Assembly (NCBI GenBank): GCA_028554795.2 | Contig: CM068842.1 | Location: forward strand, 55,883,360 to 55,947,359 | Reading direction: 5' to 3' | Source: Sinohyriopsis cumingii | Taxonomy: Eukaryota > Mollusca > Bivalvia > Unionida > Unionidae | DNA length: 64,000 nt | Shown here: positions 27,701 through 42,700 of the stretch, piece by piece | Numbering within the stretch: the first letter of the stretch is position 1 | How the letters are laid out: every line of letters begins with the position of its first letter | Position numbers and translations under genes: made by a program | The notes under the pieces: model-generated | The model's database searches: none | Seen by the model: the letters and a program-made list of their open reading frames with translations, nothing else | Told to the model about the DNA's origin: nothing

Positions 27701-30700
27701 TGCAGTAATCTCTCTTGCAAAGTTCTATCAGCCAGCAATATCATTTTTGTTCTGCATTTCTTTTTTCTTAGTATCTACATTTCTGCCCATATGCAGCATT
27801 ATTCTTGCACTATTCTCATTTTCCACATTCACCTCACTTTAACATGAAACCTCTGGCTTCAGTTATGTAGGAGTTACATGATATAACACACATACCATGG
27901 CAAAACATGAACGAGGGAAAATATCACAATGTTTCTTAAAAAACACAGAGGCCCAACTGGGGCTGGCATCACTCATGCAGACAATAAATTCAGATATAAG
28001 TGATCTTGACAGTGAAATGTTAGGTAATGTGATGGAGCATAAAAGACAAACAACATTTAAAAAAGAACATTACTTTCTATAATATTATGTAGAGGTTATA
28101 TGATGAGCTGACACCAAGAAGCCCAAGTAGGCCTGATATCACTCATCTGACTTACATAACTGCTGTCCATTTCACTAAGCTGTCTTAAGTATTGTAATTA
28201 ACACCCTAAATTATCTCTCAAATTTTATATCATGTCAATTTTACCTATTTCACAAGTCTGATCAAAATAAAAGCACAAATAATATGCTGTCTCTTGCTCA
28301 AAATCGAAGTCACCCAAGAACTTTAAATGTTAAGATCACAGATCAAACTTTAATTTGTGCTCTCCAGATTAACATGGCTCTCACACATATTAAATTTATA
28401 TAACTATGGATGAAAACTTGTCATAAGACAACATAATGGGGTATTTATTCATTTTTACTTTTTATTAAAGCTCAAATGACAATATAAATGTCAAATACTT
28501 TGTGAGTAATGGCAATGAATATATTAAATGACATAAAATAATGCACAATATAAGTGATAATATATAAATACAAAATGTTCATGGCAATATTGGAAAATGT
28601 TAAACATATCAAACTTGCTTACAGATATAGTATAATGTTTATAATTATCCATAAACACATTTGTAAACATAGCCATGGGTTTTACAAGAAAGATTTTCAA
28701 ACTGGAACAAAATCAGTATTAAAAAAACAAGGGCATACTGCCCACTGGGGGAAATGACACATGTAAGCTTGTGAAGCAAAAACATACATTATGAAAATAT
28801 GGAGTGGAAAGAAAAGTCTGAAGCACTTAGTTGCCTAATGGTCTATAACACATTGAAGAAAGAAAAAATATCCATTGAAAGGACATTTATTCTAATGTTC
28901 AAAGAGACTTTCTAGGAACTTAAGATGAGACAATTTTCAAATTAGCCACCATGGTGCTCATATTGGATTTATAACTGGCACCATTTTCATTATGGACCAA
29001 GTCTGTCAGTGAGAACACCATGTTGATATGACCAACAATACTAGAGAAGTAACAATAACAAGATGTTCCAAGTTGGCTGTTTGGGTTAATTTTTCTTATG
29101 TCAAATCTGCATCATTCTCATACAGAATATCACATTTTGAAAAGGGCCCCCAAGTGGACGAGTGGTCTAAAGAGCTCTCTGTTACGGATCACTGCTATCT
29201 CACCTCTGTCTGCGTGGGTTCGAGTCTCGGATTCAGCCCATGTGGGTATGTGAGAAAGCTTGCCAGTAGCTTTTCGTGGGTTGGTGGTTCTTTCCGGGGT
29301 TTTCCTGGGTTCTTCCTCCACCATTAATACTGGCAGCCATGTATAGCCTATTGTGTGCTGAAAAATGGTGTTAAACCATAAAAAAACAACAACAACATCT
29401 TGAAAAGTGGCATTAAACCCACACAACCAACCAAAATGGCAGCCACTCTGGCTGTGTGTGAAGCACCATTTTCATTTAGGCCAGTCTAGACATCATAAGA
29501 AGTCTTCTAGTGAACTAGATATTATAAGTCTTCTGGTGAACTAGACATCATAAGAAGTCTTCTGGTGAAAAACCAATCTCAATATGACTTTCTGTTCATT
29601 TGGAGTAGCAATAACAACATTTTCATGATGGCTGCTTTGGTGGCCATTTTGGTCATCAGATTAGCACTATTTCCATTTGGGATCAACTAGAGACCATAAA
29701 AAGACTTTCAGGGAAAACCTTATTTGTTATGACCATCCATTCAGGAGTAGTAATAACAAGATTTTCATGATGGCTGCTGTCTTGACCATATTGCACATCA
29801 GATAGGCACCAATTTTCCAAGCAGACATCCCACGAAGTCTTCTGGTGAAAACCATATGCTAATATAATTTTTCATTCCTGAAGTGTAGTATAGAAAGATT
29901 TTCAAAAACTCATCTTGATACGACTAACTATTCAGACGTAGCAGCATTAACAAATTTCAAGATGGCTGCTATGATAGCCATATCAGACATCTGATTGGTA
30001 ACACTTTCATTTAGGACCAACCATACACCAAAAACCACCTTCAGTGAAAACCTTATGTTGATATGACCATCCTTTCAGGATGATAAGCAATAACAAAATT
30101 TACAAGACGGTCACTTTGGTAGCCATATTAAGAATCATATCAGTACCATTTTTTCATTATGGGGTCCCAAGTGGACGAGTGGTCTAAAGTGCTCACTGTT
30201 ATGGATCACTGACATCCCACCTCTGATTGCGTAAGTTCGAGTCTCAGCCTCGGTTAACGTTGGTACGTGAGAAAGCCTGCCAGTAGCTTCTCATGGGTCA
30301 GTGGTTCTTCCTGGGCTTTTCCAGGGTTCTTCCTCCACCAATTATACTGGCCGCCATGTATAGCCTATCTTGTGCTAAAAAATGGCGTTAAACCCTACAA
30401 CAACAACAACAACAATCATTTTCATTAACGACCAGCAAGGCATCAAAACAAGTCTTCTGGTGATGAGCAACAATATCAATATTTTCAAAATGGATGCTAT
30501 GGTAGCTATATTCTATTTCAAACTGCCATCACTTGTACTTGGTATCAACTAGACTGCATAAGAAGACTTTTGGTCACAGCACAATGTTGAGATATATCGA
30601 GGATAAACAGTAACAAGATTTTCAAGATAGCCATTGTGTCAGTCATAATATTAGTTGGATCAGCTCCATTTTCATTTATGATCAACTAGAAGTATTTCAT

Positions 30701-33700
30701 TTTTATTATCTGAGAGTGTATCAATATTTCAGTGAGCTTCATGCCTGGATGCTTTATTATCAAATTATACAATTCTGATGGACTGTTCTTGGCAAGAAGA
30801 AGGTTCAAGTTCTTTTCATCAACAGAAACTCACAATAACACAATTACCTGCAAGTAATTATCTTTACTTGTGTAAGGAAATTCTGTTATTTAATTAAATT
30901 ACTGACATAATTTATGCTAGCCACCAATAATATATAGCCTCTAATGGCCACGAATTTAATCAAAAATGTTTACTCAGTTATTATCTCTTCATCCACTCAC
31001 AAATCATTTTTAGTCTGGCTGAGCCAAACACACTATGGAATCTTGCCAAGCAACATGGTAGCTGACAATGCCTGGTCTGTATATCATACCTGTACTCCTG
31101 GATAAGAGTCTAGGATGGTAACTACTGACCTACTGCACCTCTTAGTTTTGTCCACTTAAAATGTATAGGGATTAAAGATTGATTTATTGGCTTTGCAAGC
31201 TATCTTATAGCCATTTATTTATCTACTTAGAGTGTTACTTATTATACTTTATTTGATAAATTTTCTTCTGTTATAAATTAAATATCATTTACTAAAATCA
31301 TTAGGTGTATAATCTGGTTTGCATAATTTCTGCTACGGGAAGGTCTCTTTAACAACCTGTAATATTCTCAATAGTCATTCCAGTGGGAAAAGAAAATGTT
31401 TCATTAATATGTGGGGCCCCGAGTGGCCGAGTGGTCTAAAGCGCTCTCTGTTACGGATCACTGCCATCTCACCTCTGTCTGCACTGGTTCGAGTCTCTGA
31501 TTCCATCAGTGTGGGTATGTGAGAAAGCTTGCTGGTAGCTTCTCGTTGGTCAGTGGTTCTTTCCAGGGTTTTCACAGATTCTTCCTCCAACATTAATACT
31601 GGCCGCCATGTATAGCCTATCGTGTGCTGAAAAATGGCGTTAAACCCCACAACAACATTAACATGCACAGACCTTGCTCATAATAAAATCACTGGACATC
31701 TTGATGATTTCAGTCTATTTACCAAGTAACTCAAAATCAAATTGTAAAAAATATGGTCTCTACAGTGATGCCAAGCTGAGTCAATCACATGTAGCATCAT
31801 GTCACAGATATGTGTGGATCTCACATAAACATATAATCCAAGTCTGACTAAATTTTTATCAGAAATTCTGGAATGAATATTGTTACCTGCTACATCCATT
31901 TATAATTAATGAAATAAGAATAGATACCTTTCTGTTGCAAACAAGTTCATGACCCCTTAGCTTCTGATCCTATCTCAAGGACTTCATCAGAGAAATGAGT
32001 CTATAATGGTGATCAACTCATTAATATGCACAGATCTTGATAATATAAGCAAAAATTCCAAGTCTGATCAAACTTGGATCAGAAATACATATATAGCCTC
32101 CAGAGTGGTTACAAGCTCAGTCAATCTGATGCAAGATAGCCTATTAATATGCATAGATCTCACTCGTAACTGAAATTGTCCCAGATACTTTTTATACAAA
32201 CCTATATTCCAGTTAAAAAACATGGCCTCCCGAGTAGTTACAAACAAATGTTGACAGATTAAAAAAAATGGAAAATGGACAACAGATATCAGACACATGG
32301 CCATACAATGAACTCAAATGCCCTTATGGTCAGGTGAGATGAAATATGACGTTCCTCAAAGTAGACTAATACTCTACTGGCAGAAAAGAATTGTCAGGAA
32401 CTCACAATAGATCAGTATCTTCCCATTTAATTCTTGCTAAGCTTTAATCTTGAAATCAATGTCATATTACTTACCATTCCTTCTTTGTTGAAGTGCAGCT
32501 AAATACAAAGCCTGGACAAAATCCATTAGCATATGCATCATTTTATCATTGCCAATTAAACAACTTCGTGTTTAAGAAGTCTTTCAATGAAACTTCCATG
32601 GGGTGCTGTTTATCATACCTGATACTGCATAACAGAGATACACAAATAAGCCAAGTTGGATCAAAATCAGCTGCTATTTCTTCATGTTATATGTACTGTG
32701 TTCACAAACCATAATGGTTCCAAAACCTATACCATGATATTTGACCCTGAACCCATTATCAAATAACGGTGATCAATCTCATCCATTCAGTTATCAAACA
32801 TACCAATATACCCAATTTGGTCAGAATCCACTTGTATTTCTTCAAGTTATTAAATTCAAAAGCAATATAAGCACACAATCTGGGTTTGTTTTAAATCTCA
32901 GACTTGAACCAAAGGACATAGCGAAGCTGCTAATCAAACAGATGCTGAGATATACCATCATCTCACATTTTATTCAAATTTGTTTATCTGTATGAGATCT
33001 CCTGTTGACATGCATGTGCTAGCAGATCAATGACAAGTGACAGATGATTGATGGACAGAAGACAAAAGAACATTACATGAACCTGACTGGTCTTAAACTC
33101 AATACAGCTAAACTCGGAGTTGGAGAAATGAAACCCTAAAAGGTAAATATGTGTATGGCAGTTCATCTTTTATATGACAATGAAATAAATCAAAGAGGTT
33201 TGTGAGCTATTCTGCACACAAAAAGCTGAATGGAAAGACTGATCTTACATTTAGGGCCATAATAAAATATGTAAGAGACCTGTAAAGTCAATCTTAGTTT
33301 TATAAACCCTAATCATCAACTACATCCAATGGTACAAGTCAATAGACTGATCAAGATACAGACTATGAACAGCAATGAGACATACTGGACAAATTTAAAT
33401 GTTACTTCTTAATATGTAATTTACTGACAGCAAAGAACAAACATATGACAGTAAGAAACTCTTCCGTAATGTGTTGATACTGTTTCTATGATCTGAACTA
33501 AGGCATCTTTCTGTGATCCAGGTGCACTCTGAGGTTTAATAATGGTAACCATAATGTAATGATGATAACAAACATATTGTATACAAGAATCCTATTTTCT
33601 GTGCCTTTTATAAAAGTGTCTCCATGCAATTATTGTGAAAAATAAAGAAAAAAAGAATTAAAAACCGGTGCTGACAGATGGATGAATGATGAAGAACAGA

Positions 33701-36700
33701 CCATCCCATAAGCTCCTTTGGTCTATGACCAGTCGAGTTAAAAATATATATTCTCTGTTCCTTGCTCTTCACCACTGACTATACATGAATCAATCAATCT
33801 ATACAAGTCCCAGAAATCAATTTAAAATATACAGAAAACAAATTGTTTACTTTCAAAAAATTTCTGTTTAGTTTTCAAATTTCTCTGAAAAATTCATTAT
33901 AATAGCATTACCAAGCCATACGCCAACCTCCAGGGACTTCTATTCCAGGTAAGATATATTTTTTAAACATGTCTATCTTACTGAAAAGCCATGTGTAGCA
34001 TTATACACTGTACTCAAAATGATGACCATTTTCAGTTCCCATGCATTTGATAAGATACAAGTTCTATGCCCCAAATTTACAAATATCTTCAGTTCACTGT
34101 GGTCCCATGCAATTGGTATGATACTGGTTCTATGCCCCCAAATTTACAAATATCTTCAGCAAAAAATTTGCACTCAGACTCTAAATTGAAACAATTTTAT
34201 TTTAAGGACAAAGTTCAATTTATCAACATTTTATATTTAGCCTACATTTTCCTTTAAATGTCATCATTATTTCTTGGAGTATGCCAGCCTGTTAAACTCC
34301 CTGTACAGATTACTTGTGAAAAGGCTGTCAAAAAAATTTCTGACTCTTACTTATCCATCATTTTAATATCCATGCATAAGCATGATAAGTACAGTGTGAC
34401 CCCATTATACCACATTCCATTATAACATGAATTTGGATATAACATGGTCGTGGTGTGGCTCCCGAAATTTCATATACATGTATTTTTCTCATACACGAAA
34501 AAAAAATCTTTCTTAAAAGTATGCAAAAAATGTAAAAAGTTTATTATCATTTTGGGGAAGAGATTGTGTATGAATAATACATGACAATTGTGGCATGGCT
34601 CCTGAAATTTTATATGTATTTTTCTTGTACACGAAAAAGTAGTTTTTTTCTTCTTAAAAGTACAAAAATAATGTGTAAAAAGTTTATTCTGGGATCAGAT
34701 AGGGCTTCTCCAAAGTTGCACACTTGGATTTTTTTCTTCTTATTGGCGGCAAAATATACCATCTGGCAATTTTTTTTTTACTGGCTATATTGTTAGCTGT
34801 TTAAACTTGTATATACAACCATTGGTCTGGAGTGGAGAAATTCAGAGGCCCCACGAAAGGAAGCCGCAAACTGGATATAAAATGCACTGACATTTATCTA
34901 TTGGAGCATAACCAAATTCTGTGTCCATATTGCCAAACCATCTTAACAGTGATTTGTTATATCATAATCCGCTTATGTTGACAGTGAGCACGAGTACTGT
35001 ATGTTGTGAGATATCCGCTTTTTGGTTGTTGACATTTCTGGTAATGGAGATCAACCGGACGAGGCATTATCTCGTAATCTATCTTTTGTCAGATTTTTGG
35101 ACGCTCTTTAGTAATTAATATATTTACATAGACTGACATTTGTATGTGGATGGTAAGTAAAATTCCTCTTCTTTTCACTCAGAATTAATTCTATCAGAAC
35201 ACTCACATTTTTTGTAATAATCCCTGTCATCAAACCATAACATCTGTGTCTCTATCGTCCGTTGACCCTTTGTTAAATTTCTGATGCATGCGTGGAAGGC
35301 AGCATCACGCTGCTACCACAAATGTGAAGAAAAAAAAAAAACACATCTTACTTATTGGTTTATTCAACAGGCACTGAGGAACAGTAACCAGAATAGACCA
35401 AATGACGGCCAATTCCTTTTTAAAAATTTACCCAGATAAAATAGTTTGCTGAAATTTAAAAACAAATTTTTTATCTTTGAAGTACCGACTGTTAGGAAAA
35501 AGTACTCAGCAAATGGAGAAAAAAAATCAGTCTCAAACATGCAATACAATTATTTGATGTTGCTGCCACAATAAGAAATGGGCATTTGTCTGCTTCTCCA
35601 AAGCTGTCCTTTAGCAGTGACTTCAATAATGCATGCACCCTTCATCAAAGAAAGCCGATTACAATCTTCAATAAAAACAAAGAACTTTTCTTCAAAGGAA
35701 GTCAGTACCAAACTTAAATAAAAGTAATGGAATCTGATATATTTTTATATTTTCCAATGTGACTGGAACATGTTAACTGTGCCGTGAAAGTCTCCTTTTT
35801 GCAGGGAAAAAGTTTAAGCTTACAGAAGCTACCAACGGCGGCTTTAAGCGCAAACTAACTTTTACTGACTTGGGACGTAATGAAAAGTAAATGTGCTTCA
35901 TCATTCGTTGTGTGACTGTGCTATGTTTTTCCACAGAATTCAGACCATTATAACCTTTTACAAAATTATTGGATATTTTAAATCTGTGTGCATATTTTCG
36001 ATGGAATCACTTGTATTGTGGATTCAATGTATATGATGAGATTCGCGAGTGAGTACACGGTGTTGATATTCTATTCATGCTATACTTTAGACGTGTATAT
36101 ATAAACAGTATTCACATATATGTACCAATTTGTGGTTCTCTAAATCAAGTAAACTATTATATATGCCTTCTCTGTTTTCACTACAGGTGTATTTCTCATT
36201 TGATATGCATCAATTTAAGATGGTAACTGTACTGGTGAAGCACGTATTTTACCGCCTGCATTTATTACCTACCCCCCTGCAAATATTTTGGGGTACATGC
36301 ATCATTTTCTTCAGCTAACCGACCTGGTTGCTTATAACACAGTTCGGTCTATAACATGGTTGGGTTCTATGGCTCCCAACTACCGTCTTATAGCGGAGTC
36401 ACACTGTAATTATCAAAACATTTTCTTTTGGATAAAGTTTCAATGATAAAACAGAGATATTTCATATCCAGAAAATGTAAAGTATTATGCCTGAGAGTGG
36501 AAGCTACCTAACAAATCTGATTTCATCTTTTCCAAATGATAATCTACATCATGATATTTACTTGGTGGTGTAAAGAGTCACTAGCCCTGGGCAATGGCCC
36601 ATGAAAATTCTGAACACCTAGTATGGCTGTTAACCATGTTATTTTGCAATCCTTAGTCTGAGTTCATCTTTTATGTCAAGACAGCAATGTGACAATGGGG

Positions 36701-39700
36701 CCATATTCCAGCAGTATCAAAATCAACTCCACCCACTCACCTGTAATGCTGAAGTAGTGGCTGACAGATTGAGAGAACTTGGCCTCTGGCTGGTTTTAGC
36801 CTGTGTGTTAACATTAAAAAAGGAAAAGCCAACTATAAGTACATGAAAGTGTTAGATGCATTCACTGTTAGTAAAATTGGGCCAAAAAAAATCTGTGGTT
36901 CTGCTAATCCAACCTACCCTATATTTAAATGGCAAGGACCCTATAACTTTTTAACAAATATGTACACAAAAAATCAGTACAGACTGTATCCCATTTTTCA
37001 CCTCCAAACTGGTAATGTTACATTGGGAACTGACATGGGCTAGATTTAAAAAGTGTAATAAAGAAATATTAATACCGACCTCCATACAGTATTTTTTCCC
37101 CCACAATATTAGCAGAAACACACATTCATTTTGGGGGGCCCGTAGCCAAGGTTTACTACATGTACTTTCGTCAGTACCATAACCCAACTTTATTTAGCAT
37201 TATTTATACCTGATCTGCCATCATATGTAAGGTAAACTGATCAATGTTAATGCAATATGTTGTGTAACTAAAAAATGTGGATCTAGCTGCATTAATGCCT
37301 ACTCAAGCTATCAGATGAAAATAATCTGGCAGTGCAAACACAATTTAAAGCCCCAAAGAAACAAATCTACCTATTCTTGCCATTAAAACATAGTTGTGGA
37401 AAATTAGATGGTGTCCTTTAAACATGCATCTACAGTAAATAAAAAAATCTAAGGCGTGAACTGCAGGACACAGAAGCCTACAAAGAGGGCAATTTACTCA
37501 TTAGGGTGTGCATCTGATCTAGTTTCACTTTCATCGTACAATAAATGGTAATGAATATCTAAAACCCAAACCACTGAAACATCAAATAGGTCCCAGTGAC
37601 CCAGAGGAGAGTCAAGGCTGCTTTTCTTACTGGTATTCTCACCATCTTTCTCCCAGTGAATTCAACACTAATGGAGATAAAACTAAAATGCCTTAAAGAA
37701 GCTAATGATGTTTAATATACACTTACATGGTGATACAAGCTAATGCATACAAAGTACAAACCCAACAAATATCAATGTCTGCCCTGCATGTTCTGAATGG
37801 GGGTGAAGTGAGGTGGGGTAGTACACTGCAAAATATCTCAAGACTAACTTTATGATTACGGCAAAAAATGCCAATCTCTGATGCAAATTTTTGCTATGAA
37901 TGCATGACAAAAAACTAAAACAACACTGCTCAAGATAAAGATATCATTTAATCAGATTTCCATAGTCTGATGTGGAGATTGATCAATAACTAAACAGTAA
38001 ACCACATGTATTAAGCCAGACCCAAGTATCAAGACATGCCATATTTTTATGTTTTTGTACATAATTACACTTTCTTTAATGTACTACACTAAAATATTAT
38101 TTCCAATGTATTACGCTAAAATATATTTGCTTGAACTTCTGATACAGAGAGAATGGGCACCCTGGTTTGCAGCTATAATTTTGATCCCAATTATAACAGC
38201 AGAGATGTTACCCTTGTGCATGCTCATTAGGAATCGTAGTATCAATTTTTGAGAATATGGGCAGTCTGTCCAGAATGGATAGTATGCTCGTTGAAAGTAA
38301 TAATTTCTACGTGGTCATAATGCATCTTTCTATGTTACATTATTTGTAAATTTATGCAGCTCATCTGGAAAAGTAAATGGTAATTTAGCCTGTGGCCAGT
38401 TGATAAATTTGTAAGTCTGCCTGTACACTGACAGTAACAATTAAGGTCCAAGGAGGCTAATTGGTTTATCTCTTCCTCCCATTTCAAAACCTTGAATTCC
38501 TTCAACATTATCAGACAAACAATAACCATAAACAACAGGGTTTTTTTCTTCTTCAGATCATCTCTGCTGCCATTTTTCAACTATTTTCAGTGTAATCAAC
38601 TGGTTTCTTGATGTGTATATCCTGTATTTTTACAAAAGAAACTAAATTCTATCTACCAGTCTAGTGCATTGGTACTGACTGAGAAGCACTTTTCTTCCTA
38701 CCTGTTTCCACATCAGAAACTTAACATTTAAAATTCTGCATCCCATACATTAATCTAAATCAAAATGTGGAATGTTCAATAAAAATTCATAATAATATTG
38801 TAAAATTTGGAATGGATGGCATCTCAATATCAATATATTTGCTACCCACAAACATTTTGGGTTCATGGTACATAAAAAGTAAATGGTAAGTTAAAGTTAT
38901 GATCTTGTAAACTATTTAGGTTGCTTCCTTTCTGTGAATCTGAAACTTTCTGCTTACCTTATCCAGGACAGTATTCTTTATCAAACATCTATGGATTTAC
39001 AGAATTTACAACAACAAAAATGTTATTATTATAAATGTAAAAATTTGGTAAATCCTTGAAGATCTAAATACTAACTTTTTGAAACTAAACTAATATTTAA
39101 GACTCAATTGTATTTATGAATTAAACAACTCCAAAAGTTCAAAGCACCTGAATAGTATTAATTGCTAAGGTTGTATTATGAAGCCTTAAGTAGTATAGTA
39201 GTCATTGGTAAATCCTGCACTTTGCATCTCTTCAGGCCTGAGTTCAATCACCAGTTTGTGATCATACAGAGGTTAGTGATTGCCTATCCAGAGTCTAAAG
39301 CTTTTGTTTTAGTTATACAGCATCCTCCACTTCAAAGACAACCTTGTGCCCACACATAAGCTGTAAAAAGTATGTTGCTTATGGGTACAATAAATGTCAA
39401 ACTAGCACGTTAAAATGAAATCAATCAAGAATTTTACTTCCTGTGTGTGACTGTCAAACATTTGTCTATATAATAACCACAGAAAGGAAGCAATAAAATA
39501 TTATAAAATCCTTTGTCTGGGATGTTCAATTGATTTTGGAAAACAATATGATATCAGACTGTGTATTTAATGCTATTTAGTGTTTATAATAATACACTGT
39601 AGAGTATTCTTGTTTGAAAAGGTCAGATTTCAACACAAAAACCCCCAGATCCAATCATGATTGCTGTATTACAAAAAGTCACACACTCTACAAGTTGCTC

Positions 39701-42700
39701 AGCATGAACTTGTACAGAAGAACATCTGCTGGAAAACCATAGTTTGGAGAAGATAATCTGGTTTAATTTTAATCCATTATTGGCTACACCATGCCAAGGA
39801 AATGGGAGTTAAGTACCTTTTCCAAGAACACACTAAGGTAGGTGACCAGGGCTAGTCTGGGTGTGCACTGAAACCAATGACATTTGGATCATGAGTCCCA
39901 TGCACAACAAACTGAGCTACTGCAGCTCCCAGGAAAAGCTGGGCATTTAGCTCATTAAAGATTGCCATTCTGGGATCCTAACTTTTCCAAATGAAAGTCG
40001 AGTACAATGATGGAAATCCAACACATTTCTAGTCTTTTGAATATAAAGCTGCGTAATAACTCTGGATGAAATGCAATGTTCCTTAGCAAAATTATGCTGT
40101 GGAAAGCAAAGTCTGAAGGAAGGGGCAAATCAGAGGACATAACTATTTTAAATGAAAATGATGAACATTTCATTCACGGTCACATTAATACAAGCTACAT
40201 ACCAAATCTGGTTGATTTCCAACAAAACCTAGTCAACTTATACTGCAGGAACCAAAAGCTGGAGAAATGGAAATCATGGGACATACCTCATGTATACGAC
40301 ATTATAGAACACTGTAAATCAAATTCACTTAAGATCTCATCAATCTGAAGTCAAATTTTATGCAAATCTGATTGAAATCCAGCAAATTGTGGTAAAGTTA
40401 TACTCAGGTAAATAAAGCCAGAAGGACAAGCAATCATGGGGCAACAGTTCTTCCAAATTAAACTAAAATCATGTAAGGCACTTCAAAATCTGTGAAATAA
40501 TGATCACATCTGATTGTAAAGACTATACTGATTGGTTCTTGAGCTATACCAATTACAAGCACAGAACTAACTGCCAGGGGCAATTGACTATATCCCTAGG
40601 GGGTCCATAAGACAAACCCCAAGAAGGTACAGCAAGGTCTTCAGACAATGTACATACCAAACTGTATCAGACTATGCTGAATGGTTCCTGATCATTGCTT
40701 GTTTCAAGGATCTCTTGCAGTGGCAACACAATATTGATGGAAAACAATCAATAACTCTCTCAAAATTTGACCTGGCAGGATGAAACCTTTATAAGGCATG
40801 GCTATATGTAAACGGTAAGCTACTTATCAAAATGGCATCTGATTATATGTATGGGCTGCAAGACTGTCCTGGTTACAGAAAGTGTTACAATAATGGACAG
40901 ATGGACTGACAGAAATGGTTATTACTATAGGACTTAAGCATCTCTAAAAACAATTCTCAGAAGAGCTGATGGAGATCTTGAACATCCCAGTTATAATATA
41001 GTTAGAAGCAGTGAGTTCCACTTTAATTATACTAAACCTTGAAAATACAGCGAAGAGCAGAATTTTTTAATTATTTAAGTGAGTGAAATAATTTTCTAAT
41101 AATAGTATTGTTATGAACAATGATACTTTTGGTGCAGTGCATTGTTTTTAGATTTCTGTTCACCACTTCATATTTAAAAAGCATCATACATAAAACTAAT
41201 GCAAGATCTAAAATAAGATACCTGAGAATACTATACACAGAAAAAGTGATGTGACATAAAAAAATAGACTAAGGTAATTTAAAATTATGATACATGTTCA
41301 GGTATGTCAATTCAATGATGGACACGCCTTTCTGTCTAAAGATGTACATTTTTAAGCATCCAATTCTGGGCAGTTTTATGTCAAGACACATCTGCAAGTA
41401 TTATTCCCTCTAATTTAACATCATTAATGTTCTGTATATACTCGCTTATAAGTTGAGTTCAACTGCAAACAACCTAAATCCTGATGTGTCATAGCATAAT
41501 ATGCTGGGAGATCAAGGTCTACCATTGTTTGTTCCATTGATTACTCCCAACAAACTGCATACACCTAGACTATGTGATGGCAGACCTAGATCTGTGCAAT
41601 TTGCAGTTGGATTTGACTTGTAAGCAAGTATATGTGGCTCTCTTGATCAAGTTAATGTATATGAAGTAAAAGTTATCATTTTTTCCAGGAATACCCTGTC
41701 CTGAAAATGAATATCTTTTTTCAAGATTGTGTACTGATGTGTCTCACTTGAAAAGGGCTAATAAAATAGGCTGCATTATGTACTTGCTTGCCAAATATAT
41801 TTTGGTAATTATTTTTCTTTTTCTTTCTAAATTGTAGATGATGCATATAAATACCTGTAATACCCCAAAAATTGATGTCAACTCAAGGCAAGTTCATGAA
41901 CTTTGGCAAAATCATAAAGTGATGTTAATATGAAGAAATATGCTACTGAATAAAACTGCAATGATAAGAACTTGTGAAACGTATGAGTCATCCATCGTGA
42001 CCACTTTGTTTTGGAAATGAGTTATCACAAGTTGCGGAGCATGCCAACGTTTTATTGCTACTCTCTGACATCTTCAGTTAATCCATGTGATGAATATAGC
42101 AATCAACACCTTCTTATAATCTGATAATCATCTCTTCAGTAATTTTTTGTACAGTTGTCCTATGGGTAAAATAATCCTTAGTTTACATTTCAGCCAGAAT
42201 TTCTTATTTTCTTCAGCTTGAAAAAAATGTACCTGATATCTGAAACTTGTATCTATGGTGTATTACAAAAATTCTTAAAATTTGGAAAATACTGTGCCTG
42301 GAAGAAATAAAAATCTGGACATTTACATTAATGGCAGTATTTGTGACATAATATACTTATAATTTCATTACACATATTTGGAAATGTGCATCTGATTGTC
42401 CATCGCAAATGAACACACATCCCCACCCCACCCCACTCTATCCCAAAAATATCAGTGAGGACAGCAGGATAGAAATGGCAACTCGAATTAGAAAAGATCA
42501 ACACAATCTTTAGTACAACTAGCTAAAACAAGATGAAGTCAATATGAATGGACCAATAAGACTGATACAAAGAAAAAAACAGAACTGATTTATCCTCAGC
42601 ACCTATTATCAAACATGCCAACCCCCTCCTAGAGATATAAGTGTAATTATTTCTATTATAAGTTGAAAAAAAAAAGCATAATTTGGGCATAAAAATACTA

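Larger units (their letters stand above)
28925..30690 (+). repeat. Family-A array, about eight units, interrupted by two SINEs
   Basis: Monomers read like GATGGCTGCTTTGGTGGCCA, CATCAGATTAGCACTATTTC, GACCAACCATACACC, AAACCTTATGTTGATATGAC. A short triplication of AGAAGTCTTCTGGTGAACTAG-like sequence lies at 29490-29575. SINEs at 29143 and 30161 interrupt the monomers. Confidence 0.85.
27352..36740 (-). other. CLIP intron between exons D and E
   Basis: Positions 27360-28900 show nothing recognisable. Then follow a family-A array interrupted by two SINEs (28925-30690), a third SINE (31413-31658), degenerate array sequence (31660-33170), a 67-bp duplication (34036-34160) and a complete pogo-like element (34392-36406). 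Confidence 0.7.

Noticed and set aside
29028-29426. About 100-codon frames on both strands.
   Set aside because: They are SINE sequence; the same peptides recur at 31375 and 60159.
31413-31500. Real tRNA gene at the SINE heads.
   Set aside because: A and B boxes are present but the cloverleaf is not maintained and the unit continues into the SINE body and tail.
34840-34980. Stretch in the pogo-like element resembling a CENP-B-type DNA-binding N-terminus (GSRKLDIK).
   Set aside because: Only a few residues fit, the frame stops soon and it is not conserved enough to name.
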